This document shows positions 26,772-37,830 of a stretch of 64,000 nucleotides of DNA, in pieces. Position numbers and translations under genes: made by a program. This DNA comes from Hofstenia miamia (Eukaryota; Xenacoelomorpha; Acoela): NCBI GenBank assembly GCA_004352715.1, contig SCFE01000015.1, forward strand, positions 430,270-494,269. The letters run 5' to 3'. Positions within the stretch are counted from its first letter, which is position 1, and the number at the start of each line of letters is the position of its first letter. Under the pieces are notes generated by a model, which was not told the origin of the DNA, did not search any database, and worked only from the letters and a program-made list of their open reading frames with translations.

Positions 26772-29700
26772 ACAATGTTAACCGCTTTCGTGATAACAGT
26801 GGAACTTATTAGCCCTCATATGTTAATAAAATACCATAAAGTAGTGTGAATTTAGAGTATCATTTTCATGTTAGAGCAATAAAATTAATTTCTTACACTA
26901 AACACATTGTCGCATTAGAATGAAAAGCAGGTTATTTGGCTTAAAGTAAATTCTGGGATTTAATATTTCTCTTGAAATTTACACACTGATCAAGAGATGC
27001 ATTTAATGAAATTTTCTTTTTCTATATTGCCTTCAATCGTCAACAATAATTCTCAGGAAATGAATATATATTACAAAATTCTCATTACTGCCTAAAATTT
27101 AGAGAGAACTAAATAGCCTGTTTTCATTATAATGAGACGATATGGGTCTAAGAAGCCTCATAATGAATGCTGCAATGTAATATATTGTGTAGTAATATTG
27201 TAAATATATTTAGAATGTTTAGACTAGAATAGGTCTAAGAGTCAGATATTTATTGGCCAGGGTCAGAGACCTAATCAGAAACTTGCTGTCATTTGGGAGG
27301 TATATCAAGACCGGCAGTTTTTTGCTAGTTCAACACTTCTAATATGCGTTTCTTGGCCGTCAATTAGCTATATATAGTATATTGTAAAGGAACAAAGAAG
27401 TTGCCATTGGTCCTACTACTTCCACAAATGGAACTACTGCTAGCTCCAAGTTCTGTCTCACCAAATATTTTACTATTATGTGTTTTCACTCCACGAAGAA
27501 GAAAATATTTTATTTTTCCAACCGGAAATGGCATTAGCCGAAACGTAGCAAGCTTCTGAAATGATTCTAGAATGTAACAACGAAAAGTTTGTATATAATT
27601 GGAGAAATTGGTATCTACATGCTCTTGCCAATGAAAACCTAACCAGTAACAGATGAGTTCTTTGCAAGTCTAAACACTGCCAGCTACAAGGCTTCTGTAT
27701 TGCTTAATGATGGCGCCAAACTTCACCAGTCCTTTTTTCTTTTAACCAGAGAACATATTCGACAGAAACGAACCAAAAAGTNAACACTGCAATATTATTT
27801 AGATGAAAACAGTTGGCGTGAATTCCACATTATACACATATAGGACACATACCTTACAATCACCCTTCAATTTTGTGTAAATGCTTTTTGTTTTTAAAAC
27901 GGTTTTTCAATTAAAAATTGGTTTTAAAGTGGTTATATATTGGTTTAAAATAACCAAAATTTTAATAACAAATACCCAAATGTAAGCGGATTATAAATGT
28001 TCTTTTTTTGATATAAAATGTTATTTGAGGAAAATGGTTTTTATTAGGTTTAAAATTGATATAAATACGGTTATTTTATTGGTTAAAAATCGGTTTTTGA
28101 CTGGATATTTAACCAAAAATTCACATTAAAAAATGTTTTTTTAAACAATTTTGGTTATCAAATAATGGTTTATTTTTCATTAAAATTTCGTCATTTTTGC
28201 TTGGCCGCTACATCTATAATTTTGCACTCCGCTAAAGTATATATAATTTTAATGTATAATGTGTATTACGTACATTATTTTTCTCGATTGTTTAGGTAGA
28301 CTACATAATTGAGAAGAAATAATTCTGAAGAAATACAGTTCATTTCAGATGCACTTCCAATGCTCAACTTAGGCTACAGAATTTGTAAAATACATGAATT
28401 TGGTATTCAATAATTGTTCAGGAATTGAAAACTTCTTGAGCAATTATATTTAGATTTTGATTTGGAAGTAACACTATATGAATTTAATATCAAATAATCA
28501 ATTTTTTCAAATTTTACTACAAGTAAATGAATAGAATGTAGTATATGTAGATGTATTATAGTGAGCATATAATCCCGTTTATTTCTATGCATCATTTGAG
28601 AGAGTGAATGATAATGGACCGGAGCTATTATTTCAAACATCGCAATAAATTGAGTTCATTTAATTTCAAATAATATTTTGTAAATATTTAATTTCACTAT
28701 ACTACGTTCCCGCTAGAGGGCTTGTAAATCACTAAATTAAATTTCGTGCAATGTGTCATTTGGGAGGTATATCAAGACCGGCAGTTTTTTGCTAGTTCAA
28801 CACTTCTAATATGCGTTTCTTGGCCGTCAATTAGCTATATATAGTATATTGTAAAGGAACAAAGAAGTTGCCATTGGTCCTACTACTTCCACAAATGGAA
28901 CTACTGCTAGCTCCAAGTTCTGTCTCACCAAATATTTTACTATTATGTGTTTTCACTCCACGAAGAAGAAAATATTTTATTTTTCCAACCGGAAATGGCA
29001 TTAGCCGAAACGTAGCAAGCTTCTGAAATGATTCTAGAATGTAACAACGAAAAGTTTGTATATAATTGGAGAAATTGGTATCTACATGCTCTTGCCAATG
29101 AAAACCTAACCAGTAACAGATGAGTTCTTTGCAAGTCTAAACACTGCCAGCTACAAGGCTTCTGTATTGCTTAATGATGGCGCCAAACTTCACCAGTCCT
29201 TTTTTCTTTTAACCAGAGAACATATTCGACAGAAACGAACCAAAAAGTAATAGTAAATGGTAATATCCCAAATGCAAATTTTGATTTGGCCACGGGATCA
29301 TCTCTTGTACCAAAATGCCAAATTAAAACTGACCGTTTGTGGTCCAAGAATTATACCTGATCTATTAAAGTACGACAGTCCAATAGCAAAAAAATGCGTG
29401 TGGCTTAATTTTATCCACCCATTTTCATTTCCTTATTTTAAAAAAAACTCCAGTTATAATTAATCAAAGACAATCAGAACGTAAAATTTTTGCCACGAAA
29501 ATGTAATAAAAACTTTGAGAAAAGTTGATGAGGCCGGGATAATACTAGGATCTAAATTTGAAAATTTTTTCTCCATTTTCGGGTAGTATTTCAGATGGAT
29601 TTCAATACACTACTGCCAATTACCCTCTATTTTTAGCTACAAATATTGTAGGAGGCTCTTTCTACTAAATTTACACGTCCACAAATCATTGATGGTGGAC

Positions 29701-30428
29701 TAATTAAAATTCAGTTTCCTTACTTATAGAAATTAATAATAAAATGGCATGTAGTGGTACTACTCATAGGTTGAAACAGTCAATAACACCCCACTACCCG
29801 GTATACCCTGCATGCGAGTACACATAAAATATCACCTGACTGTTCGTCGAGTAAACAAATAGACGAGGTAAGCAAACCCAATTACTATAAGTAATATCAT
29901 AAAATAGTTGAAAAGTAGTTATTATATTTGGATATCTTTGTGGTCAAAATTCTGCAAGTGCAGAATATTTTTAAAATGTAGGTTGACGAAGCCGTTTGCC
30001 CCCACATATTCTGCCACTAGAAAACCTACAAACACCTTTATAGAAATGTGTGCAGATTTTGACGGCAATGTTGAATCTCGAACATACAATGGGCACGGGG
30101 TAAAGTTGAATATAATTGCCAAAAATTGGCTAGTTACTGCTTAACAATTAAAGGTTATGTGGGTGATATCAAGCGGAAGGCAAAACCACGAAAGCCGCTA
30201 TATTCACTGGGGCCTTTCATCTACAAATGTTAGAACACTATTGTTAACTTTTACACAACGAATTTCAGGAATCTTACCCCAAAAAATAAATTAGTATTAG
30301 AAATGTGTAACAATTTATCAAAGATAGTAATTTTAAGGAAACACACTTAATTGCTAACGAATGAAAGTAAACTTCACTAATTATGTTCTGCATAAAAATT
30401 TAAAAATATCCGGAAAATAGAATTAATA
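26772..30428. other. Region between the two intronless genes
   Basis: Contains the duplicated block 27287-27781/28753-29247, a GGTTTT/AACCA-rich stretch (27895-28170), and a slightly GC-richer patch at 29985-30110. None of the short open frames shows a recognised domain. Confidence 0.45.
27287..29247. repeat. 495-bp direct repeat separated by 970 bp and an N
   Basis: 27287-27781 matches 28753-29247 as far as I can read. The first copy ends at the N at 27782. The flanks differ on the left of each copy, so this looks like a contig end that overlaps the interior of the next contig, or two haplotypes differing by an insertion. Confidence 0.8.
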
Positions 30429-30434
30429 TTTATT
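30429..30434 (-). terminator. Polyadenylation signal of the decarboxylase gene
   Basis: AATAAA on the minus strand, 17 nt after the stop codon at 30454-30452. A very short 3' UTR would follow. Confidence 0.45.
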
Positions 30435-30451
30435 AATTATTAAATTACAAA

Positions 30452-32251
30452 CTAGTCTCTATCGAATGCACCAGGCTTCGCCAAATCTTCAACCAATTTA
30501 TTTATGACTTTTTCGGTCACATGAGGCATGCAGAAGAAATGTGCATAATCAACTGTAGTTCCGTTTTCATCCAATGAGCCCATTGCCAAACTGTACTTGT
30601 GCATTAAAGCATCACAGGGCTGGCGGAATCTAATACTCAACGAAGGCACCTTGTTTCTTGCATGAACATCAATGCTAATCTGACTATCCAATTTATCAAG
30701 CTTTTTCATAGTATAACGAGTTAAAGCAACAGATCGTATTATTTCACGCACTTTTTCCGTGTAATTCTTAGAAGCCAAATTGCTCCATAATACAGCGGCC
30801 GAGAGTGCATTTCTTGATCCTGCAAAAGTAGAATCTGGAGATCCGACGTAATCAGGGATGCTGTGAGGCTTAGCCATTAATTTTTGCCGAGTGAGATAAA
30901 CCCCTGTGGGCCAACCTACTCCGCTCCATTTATGCCCGCTTGTAGTTATGGACGAGACAAAAGGTAATCTGAAATCAAAGATAGGACCAGTGTTGGTGTT
31001 AGGCGGCAGCATGTCATGAGCTTCAGCAAATTTAAGGTATGGTATGTAAGAGGCTCCAAGTGCACCATCAACATGAATCCAAAAACCTTGCCTTAGTTCT
31101 TTCTTTGAAGGATCATCAGGATAATCGGGATCCTGAATTTCTCGCATTAACATTCCATTCTTTTTAACAATTTCAATAATCCGTATTCCGGCTTCCTCGA
31201 CGTTGTCATATGCACCTTTAAATGTACTACCTACGTTTAGTACAACCATAATGGGATATCCTCGGGAAGAGAAGAAATCTACCAATTTACACAGTTTTTC
31301 TATGTCCACTTCACCAGGTCCTGCGCCACCATCAATAGAAGGTACGAGATTAGGCCATGACCCATCTGCTGTAATTGGACACTCCCCAGGGTAACTTAGA
31401 TTTCCTTCATCACCAAAATTTAAGAGCTGTACAGTGTGACAACCTTTAGGAACTGAGTAATGCGTGTCTTCACTATAGAAAATAACGGGAGTGTACATGT
31501 TTCTAGCCTTATCTAATTTTTCTTTTATTACTGCAGACGGTGTATTTTCACCCATCATTTTTAAAGTTTTGATTTGATTTATCCATGCAGTTCGTTGCTT
31601 AGTAATGACATCTGCGTAACTGCTAAATTTAAGTTTTGAACCATTGAGATAATCTCGAGCATTCGTTACCGCATAGAGGTTGCCTTCAGTACTACCCATA
31701 GTTAAGACGTAACCCCAGTAACTTTCAGGGTCCTTTGGATCACTTGGCCATTTAGCATTCCAAAGTGATGCAAAATAATCTAAGACGTTTCGCTCCAATG
31801 CCTTCGTGTTTAGCTTCATAGTGCCATTAACAAATGGGTCACCAATGTTGTTAAGATGAATTTCCATTGCTTGACTAAAAAATCTATCTGGCAGATCAAT
31901 GTCATGATTAATTTGATAGCCGATTGCCATTGGTTGGGACTTTGAATAATAGTCTAATAATCCATTAAGGACATAACGCTTTTGTCCTCTCTTTAAACCA
32001 ACTGACACTATCTGAAATTTCCAATCAGCGAATTTGTCATCATCGCCAGGATTTGTGCCAGTGACTGACGGATAGATTTGTATTGGATCTTTCGAGGGTG
32101 GACTAACTAGATATTCACCGTTTCGATCGATTGCAATATCATCCACTGTAGCTCTCCACGGTTTTCCACCAAATGGTATATTGTCATCTTGATCTGTTTC
32201 TAAATCACTCGATTTATATACACGCTGTAGACTATCGAACACCTTATGCAT
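30452..32251 (-). CDS. Group II PLP-dependent amino acid decarboxylase, intronless
   Basis: 599 aa in a single exon. The fold-type I decarboxylase core is clear: GSTEGN (186-191, phosphate binding), SEDTHYSVPK (260-269, His264 expected to stack on the PLP ring), NVGSTFKGAYD (339-349), HVDGALG (393-399, Asp395 to the pyridine N), SGHKW (438-442, Lys441 Schiff base) and YVGSPDSTFAGSRN (468-481). The SGHK plus GSRN combination is characteristic of the histidine/serine decarboxylase branch seen in bacteria and plants. Animal HDC, DDC and GAD have different motif contexts. About 110 N-terminal residues precede the core, with no signal peptide, so cytosolic. The substrate cannot be read from sequence. 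The lack of introns beside spliced neighbours suggests horizontal transfer or retroposition; base composition is host-like. Confidence 0.88.
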   Translation of the reverse strand: MHKVFDSLQRVYKSSDLETDQDDNIPFGGKPWRATVDDIAIDRNGEYLVSPPSKDPIQIYPSVTGTNPGDDDKFADWKFQIVSVGLKRGQKRYVLNGLLDYYSKSQPMAIGYQINHDIDLPDRFFSQAMEIHLNNIGDPFVNGTMKLNTKALERNVLDYFASLWNAKWPSDPKDPESYWGYVLTMGSTEGNLYAVTNARDYLNGSKLKFSSYADVITKQRTAWINQIKTLKMMGENTPSAVIKEKLDKARNMYTPVIFYSEDTHYSVPKGCHTVQLLNFGDEGNLSYPGECPITADGSWPNLVPSIDGGAGPGEVDIEKLCKLVDFFSSRGYPIMVVLNVGSTFKGAYDNVEEAGIRIIEIVKKNGMLMREIQDPDYPDDPSKKELRQGFWIHVDGALGASYIPYLKFAEAHDMLPPNTNTGPIFDFRLPFVSSITTSGHKWSGVGWPTGVYLTRQKLMAKPHSIPDYVGSPDSTFAGSRNALSAAVLWSNLASKNYTEKVREIIRSVALTRYTMKKLDKLDSQISIDVHARNKVPSLSIRFRQPCDALMHKYSLAMGSLDENGTTVDYAHFFCMPHVTEKVINKLVEDLAKPGAFDRD

Positions 32252-32316
32252 TCTTCCAGTAATAAATTTACGAGTGACTGCTATTTATGTATCCGCGAAT
32301 TGATGTATTATTTAGT

Positions 32317-32326
32317 GTTTTATAAA
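32317..32326 (-). promoter_or_regulatory. Possible TATA box of the decarboxylase gene
   Basis: TTTATAAAAC on the minus strand, about 66 nt upstream of the ATG at 32251. Weak evidence in AT-rich DNA. Confidence 0.25.
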
Positions 32327-32339
32327 TATTTTCACATAT

Positions 32340-32766
32340 TTACAACCCTTGCACTCAATCCTGCTATCTTTAGGTAGTTTATCGGATAATGCATAATTTT
32401 TTAAATATCTTAATGGCTCAACAAAATTATATTTCATGCATGGGAAGTTATAGTTATGTTGCAAAATAAGCTGGAAAATTAAATTTTACCATAAAGCTAC
32501 TTTTTTAATCTAGCAATAACAATCTTTAATATGGTAAGTGGCAGCGAAAAGAATGTTCCCAAAAATTGTCAGTCACCTATGGCAATGTTCCAACAACGTT
32601 CTATGTTTAGGAACCTAACTTGATTTACTCAACAGTGGCACACAAATGCTAAGATTCGCAAACTTTTAACTTTTAAATTAAATTGCCCACCAGCCTGTAT
32701 AATGAATTAAACTATTGTTGTTTGCAGTTATATACACAAATACTGATAGAATACCGTAACTAAATG

Positions 32767-32803
<37 letters not shown>

Positions 32804-33097
32804 CATTTTCAGATCCAAATCAATGAAAAAGTCTGCTTACTTCAAAGCTATTCAAAATTTATTCACAATATTTTTGATTTTATCAAATTTTAGCAATTTT
32901 GTTCCACACTTTTAAAAGTTTCTGAAATTTTTGAAACTATTTTGCATAAATTCTGCAAGTTTTTATTGTATAACATAATTACCTATTTTAACTTAAAATC
33001 TAGTAATATTAGTTGTTAACACAATATCCCTCACTTTAGAGTTTTGTTTTAAATGATAGAAGTTTAGATCTTAAGTAGGGCCGGGGTAGGAAAATTA
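32340..33097. other. Unassigned, with TA microsatellite
   Basis: (TA)n around 32770-32801. The start of a possible hAT-type end (TAGGGCCGGGGTAGG) lies at 33076. Confidence 0.4.
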
Positions 33098-33343
33098 TGG
33101 GAGCCAGTTCGGTATCACCTAAAATACCGCGGTACCGCTTCGGAATCGGTATGGCTATGAAAAATCAATAGTATGTTTGATATATATATANNNNNNNNNN
33201 NNNNNNNNNNNNNNNNNNNNNNNNNNNNNNNNNNNNNNNNNNNNNNNNNNNNNNNNNNNNNTGGGAGCCAGTTCGGTATCACCTAAAATACCGCGGTACC
33301 GCTTCGGAATCGGTATGGCTATGAAAAATCAATAGTATGTTTG

Positions 33344-33345
<2 letters not shown>
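33098..33345. repeat. ~83-bp repeat flanking a 71-N gap
   Basis: The GGGAGCCAGTTCGGTATCAC... block occurs at 33098-33180 and 33262-33344, each running into a TA microsatellite. The gap (33191-33261) is therefore probably an unresolved overlap at the microsatellite. Confidence 0.75.
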
Positions 33346-33379
<34 letters not shown>

Positions 33380-33384
33380 CTACA

Positions 33385-34800
33385 GCTTCTCAGACTCACA
33401 CCGAAGAAGACTCAGATACCGAACAACCTGTTCTTACGTTATAAGGCCTCGCAGCATCAATTCATCACCTCCTCAATCAATATTGACTGGAATAATTCGG
33501 ATGCACATCACAAGGTACCCAAACGTCTCTATTCCATCAAAAAGACATTTATCACTTTCTCTAAGTGCAGACCATATGTAGTAAAGAAACCGCGCTCATT
33601 TTCGCCACTCATTCACCAACACATCATGGCTAACATCACTGCTCTTCTAGAAGCTAAAATAATTGAGAAATTTTCGCGTTCGCCATTTTGTTTCGATTGC
33701 TTTGCAGTGCCGAAGTCCAGACAGAAGATCCGTCTTGTAATCGACTTCAGTCGGGTCATTAAAATTTCTATGCACCCGAAATTCTATTTACCACCTTTTC
33801 TCAAAGTAGTGAAAACTTTCCGGCCACCGAAAAACAATGTATTATTGTCGTTGGACCTAAAATCTGGGTTTTACCATCTTGACTTGGAAGAAAGTCAGAA
33901 ATACAAAACATGTTTCATAGCTCCAGATGGCTCCAGATATAGATTCATTAAATTACCCATAAGGCTCGCTATTTCTCCGTACTCATGCCAGATGTTCCTC
34001 AACTGTATACTCTTACCACTCAAACCTATATGCAGCATGGTATGGGGACACATTGATAATATAATTCTAGCATTTCACATCTCGAAGTACAATTAGATAA
34101 ATGAATAATTAAAATTCCTAGAAGAATGTGGTATAGTCTTTCAAGAGGAAAAATCAATCAGATAACCAACCACATCGGAGAAGTCTTAGGATTCAATTTT
34201 GATTTACCCAACTCCAGATTATCTCTTAGACAAACCAAGAAAATAACGGTTGGCACCATTCTATCTATGAATTGGGATAATGTATCACCTAAAACTAAAC
34301 CAAAAAGCTTTAGGACATCATTCATTTGCGTAGCAGCTCATCGGCCCATGGGCAGTTATCAAGCCACTCTATTTTTCTACAGATAAGCCTAATCTACTTA
34401 CATTGGCGAAGTTATTGTTTGTTAAAATGCCACATTTCTATCAATGGAACTTACCCGGTTTTGAGAATACTCAAATATGGTACGCGGATGCATCCGATAC
34501 AGCGCTTCGGATAGTGAAAGCCGATAAAGACAAGTCACAATCTTACTCTTACGTTTTACAAAACACGGAATGTCACATATATGGTAGAGATTCAAGCATT
34601 AGCATTGTTGGCAACTCCTGGCTCTACCATTTTCACGGATTCCCAGCATCTATACCATGCAGCTTTAAAACTTAAGATAGTGCAATATACAAATTTTAAA
34701 ATTTCAGTTGCTTTAAATTTGTTAATCTTTGTAAAGAATATAGTTGTCAGATGAGTGTCTTCTGCTGACAATCCGGCAGATGCTCCATCTCGTCTTAGTT
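33385..34800 (+). mobile_element. Decayed retroelement pol: reverse transcriptase and RNase H
   Basis: RT blocks: KIRLVIDFSR, VLLSLDLKSGFYHLDLEES (block A, Asp present), KLPIRLAISPYSCQMFLN (block B) and VWGHIDNIILA (block C), where the expected Y-x-D-D has become HIDN. Downstream, in shifted frames, come LGFNFDLPNSRLSL, WYADASDTALRIV (RNase H first Asp block) and ADNPADAPSRL (RNase H C-terminal block). The order RT then RNase H without an intervening protease or integrase, and the block styles, fit a DIRS-like or LTR-type element; I cannot fix the clade. The open frame's first residues come from the upstream TA repeat and are not element sequence. Confidence 0.7.
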
Positions 34801-35433
34801 CGCAATTTTGTAATTTACCTTTGTTCGCTCTTGAATTCTTTTCTAAGCCTCTTCGCACAGCTTTAACCTTCATTGATTAGCATATAAATATGGTCATGAC
34901 AGGAATTCAATTTAGTTACCCTTTCAGCTTTGTTCAGGAATAAGAGAATAAATTTTGCATGGTGGGATAACCAGAAGACGTTTCCGAATATTTGCCAAGC
35001 TGGTGCGAAGATATTTATAAGTATTACTTTTGAATACCGGAAGTGAGCGTTTGGGATTTGCATTTGGATGCTTATTTACAAAGAGTGCTTCACTTCTTGA
35101 ACACAACGCAAAAAAAACTGATCTTGTTAAAAGAAAATGTGTCTCTTTTGAATTAAGTTTTTGTGGTCTTCTTTTTTTGTGTAATACCGAACCTGATGTA
35201 TTATATATTTTTCGAAATATATAATACATCAAAATTTAATCAAATCAAGAATGAAGACATTATGGGTAAAAAGCTCCAGGTACTCCTCAATCATAAATAC
35301 TTAGATCCACCCCTGCAGCAATATCCTTCAATAAACTCTTTGTAATGGTTATTATAATATCTATTGTTAACGTTTTATTTGTGATTTTTTGTCAAATAAA
35401 ACGGCAAGACTTACTGTTCAAAACTATGTATAT
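34801..35433. other. Possible continuation of the retroelement, unassigned
   Basis: Open stretches on both strands without a recognised domain. It might hold the decayed 3' part of the retroelement. Confidence 0.35.
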
Positions 35434-36508
35434 TTAACCCTATTCCAGTTGGGCTTTTTTATGTACGTCAAACAGTTGGGGGGCAAATTTGCCCCCCCCC
35501 TGTCTAGAATGCTCATTTCTTAACGAAATTCGATAAAACTTTGTAGGGTTGTAGTATGACATGTTACCATCAAGAAAAAAAGGTACCATCGTTTTTGGTC
35601 ACGTGGTGATGTCATGACGTCATCATTTTATGTCGACATAGCTGATTTTAGCATTTTTGCAACAAAAATTGCATAAAAAGCATCTTATACATATTTTTTG
35701 ATGTATATTGGATACTTATAACATAATTAGTTTCCAAACATCATTTGGTTAAAATTTGAACAGATTTTGAGCATTATTTATTGCGAAAATTGAAAATATG
35801 ACGTCATCGGGGTCGTAAAATAGACTTTTTTCCACATTTTTCATTTTTTGAACCACAAATTGATACAAAAACAAAAAGGAAAGTTTTTTTCATTGATTTG
35901 TGTTACCTTAGACATAATACATTGGAAAACCTACGCCTCAAAGCTTATAGAGACAAAAATATTGTGCTATTTTCAAATCAACTTGAAATATGTTAGAGAC
36001 CTCATTTTCCATTGCATTGTAAATAATGCAATGGTTTCAAAAACATGATGCACAGTATTATATTGTAAAGAAAAGTTCCAAAATAGGAAAGAGCATAAGA
36101 ATTCCCATTGGATTGATAAAATGAGTAATTTGAATAAAATCAACAAAATAACGTCAAAATGATGTTACTCTTACGTCATTTTGACAAAAACGACGTCATA
36201 TTTGCAGTTAATATAAAAATATTACTAGCTGAAAACAATCTCTGTATTAAGAATAATGCAGATATGTCAAGAATTTTTCAATTTTTTTTTCAGAATTTCG
36301 TAAATAATATCTACCTATAGTCAAGTCAACAAGAGATTCATAAAACTAAAAGTTATAAAGATTTTAAATTCAAATTTTTAGGGATTGGTTATAGATAAAT
36401 TTTCACTGAGTCGAAAAATTTAGTTGTGTAATGGGGTCTAAAAAAAGTTATAAAAAATCTCCGACAGGGGGGGGGCAAAATTGCCCTCCCCAACTGGAAT
36501 AGGGTTAA
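35434..36508. mobile_element. piggyBac-like MITE, 1067 bp, TTAA target site
   Basis: Element 35438-36504 is flanked by TTAA on both sides (35434-35437, 36505-36508). Terminal inverted repeats start CCCTATTCCAGTTGGG and continue, with a ~19-bp insertion on the left, through GGGGGCAAA.TTGCCCCCCC. No transposase is encoded. The interior has two TGACGTCA palindromes (35615-35622, 35799-35806). Confidence 0.85.
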
Positions 36509-36539
36509 AGGGCGTAAATTTCAAATGAAATCTGTCCAT

Positions 36540-37830
36540 GCGCTTAATTTGTCTGATATTCCTAATAGTGATTGTTTGGATAATAAAATTTTTTTAATTT
36601 TTCTTCTGAAATGTTTATAATTTTGTTCCTTTTTTATTTCAAGATTTAAGTCATTCCATAATCTAGAAAAGCTTTAAATGAAAATGAATCTGGACGATTA
36701 ATACTACTATGCAATTTAGATAATAGTTTTAANNNNNNNNNNNNNNNNNNNNNNNNNNNNNNNNNNNNNNNNNNNNNNNNNNNNNNNNNNNNNNNNNNNN
36801 NNNNNNNNNNNNNNNNNNNNNNNNNNNNNNNNNNNNNNNNNNNNNNNNNNNNNNNNNNNNNNNNNNNNNNNNNNNNNNNNNNNNNNNNNNNNNNNNNNNN
36901 NNNNNNNNNNNNNNNNNNNNNNNNNNNNNNNNNNNNNNNNNNNNNNNNNNNNNNNNNNNNNNNNNNNNNNNNNNNNNNNNNNNNNNNNNNNNNNNNNNNN
37001 NNNNNNNNNNNNNNNNNNNNNNNNNNNNNNNNNNNNNNNNNNNNNNNNNNNNNNNNNNNNNNNNNNNNNNNNNNNNNNNNNNNNNNNNNNNNNNNNNNNN
37101 NNNNNNNNNNNNNNNNNNNNNNNNNNNNNNNNNNNNNNNNNNNNNNNNNNNNNNNNNNNNNNNNNNNNNNNNNNNNNNNNNNNNNNNNNNNNNNNNNNNN
37201 NNNNNNNNNNNNNNNNNNNNNNNNNNNNNNNNNNNNNNNNNNNNNNNNNNNNNNNNNNNNNNNNNNNNNNNNNNNNNNNNNNNNNNNNNNNNNNNNNNNN
37301 NNNNNNNNNNNNNNNNNNNNNNNNNNNNNNNNNNNNNNNNNNNNNNNNNNNNNNNNNNNNNNNNNNNNNNNNNNNNNNNNNNNNNNNNNNNNNNNNNNNN
37401 NNNNNNNNNNNNNNNNNNNNNNNNNNNNNNNNNNNNNNNNNNNNNNNNNNNNNNNNNNNNNNNNNNNNNNNNNNNNNNNNNNNNNNNNNNNNNNNNNNNN
37501 NNNNNNNNNNNNNNNNNNNNNNNNNNNNNNNNNNNNNNNNNNNNNNNNNNNNNNNNNNNNNNNNNNNNNNNNNNNNNNNNNNNNNNNNNNNNNNNNNNNN
37601 NNNNNNNNNNNNNNNNNNNNNNNNNNNNNNNNNNNNNNNNNNNNNNNNNNNNNNNNNNNNNNNNNNNNNNNNNNNNNNNNNNNNNNNNNNNNNNNNNNNN
37701 NNNNNNNNNNNNNNNNNNNNNNNNNNNNNNNNCCCCCCCCCCACCCCCCCCCCAACTGGAATAGGGTTAATGGAAGCGTAGTTATACTGTTTAGGACAGA
37801 ATCCAATAGAATTAAATAAGACGGGAACTG
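36540..37830 (-). mobile_element. LINE 3'-end fragment interrupted by a second TTAA MITE in an assembly gap
   Basis: On the minus strand, 36665-36560 reads LWNDLNLEIKKEQNYKHF and KIKKILL, the LINE C-terminal 'LWN.LP..I' region, and 36728-36670 reads LLSKLHSSINRPDSF just before it with one frameshift. The coding trace continues beyond the gap at 37771-37830. The interruption is exactly at TTAA. Confidence 0.6.
36729..37770. mobile_element. Second copy of the TTAA MITE, mostly hidden by 1000 Ns
   Basis: TTAA at 36729-36732 abuts the gap (36733-37732). The gap's right side opens with a C-run and CCCAACTGGAATAGGG, then TTAA (37767-37770), i.e. the right end of the MITE at 35438. The gap length (1000, probably nominal) is close to the element's 1067 bp. 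Confidence 0.75.

Noticed and set aside
29908-30144. Overlapping open frames on both strands in a GC-richer patch
   Set aside because: No recognised domain on either strand and no convincing splice sites.
36646-37806. Long open frames across 36646-37806
   Set aside because: They consist almost entirely of Ns from the 1000-base gap.
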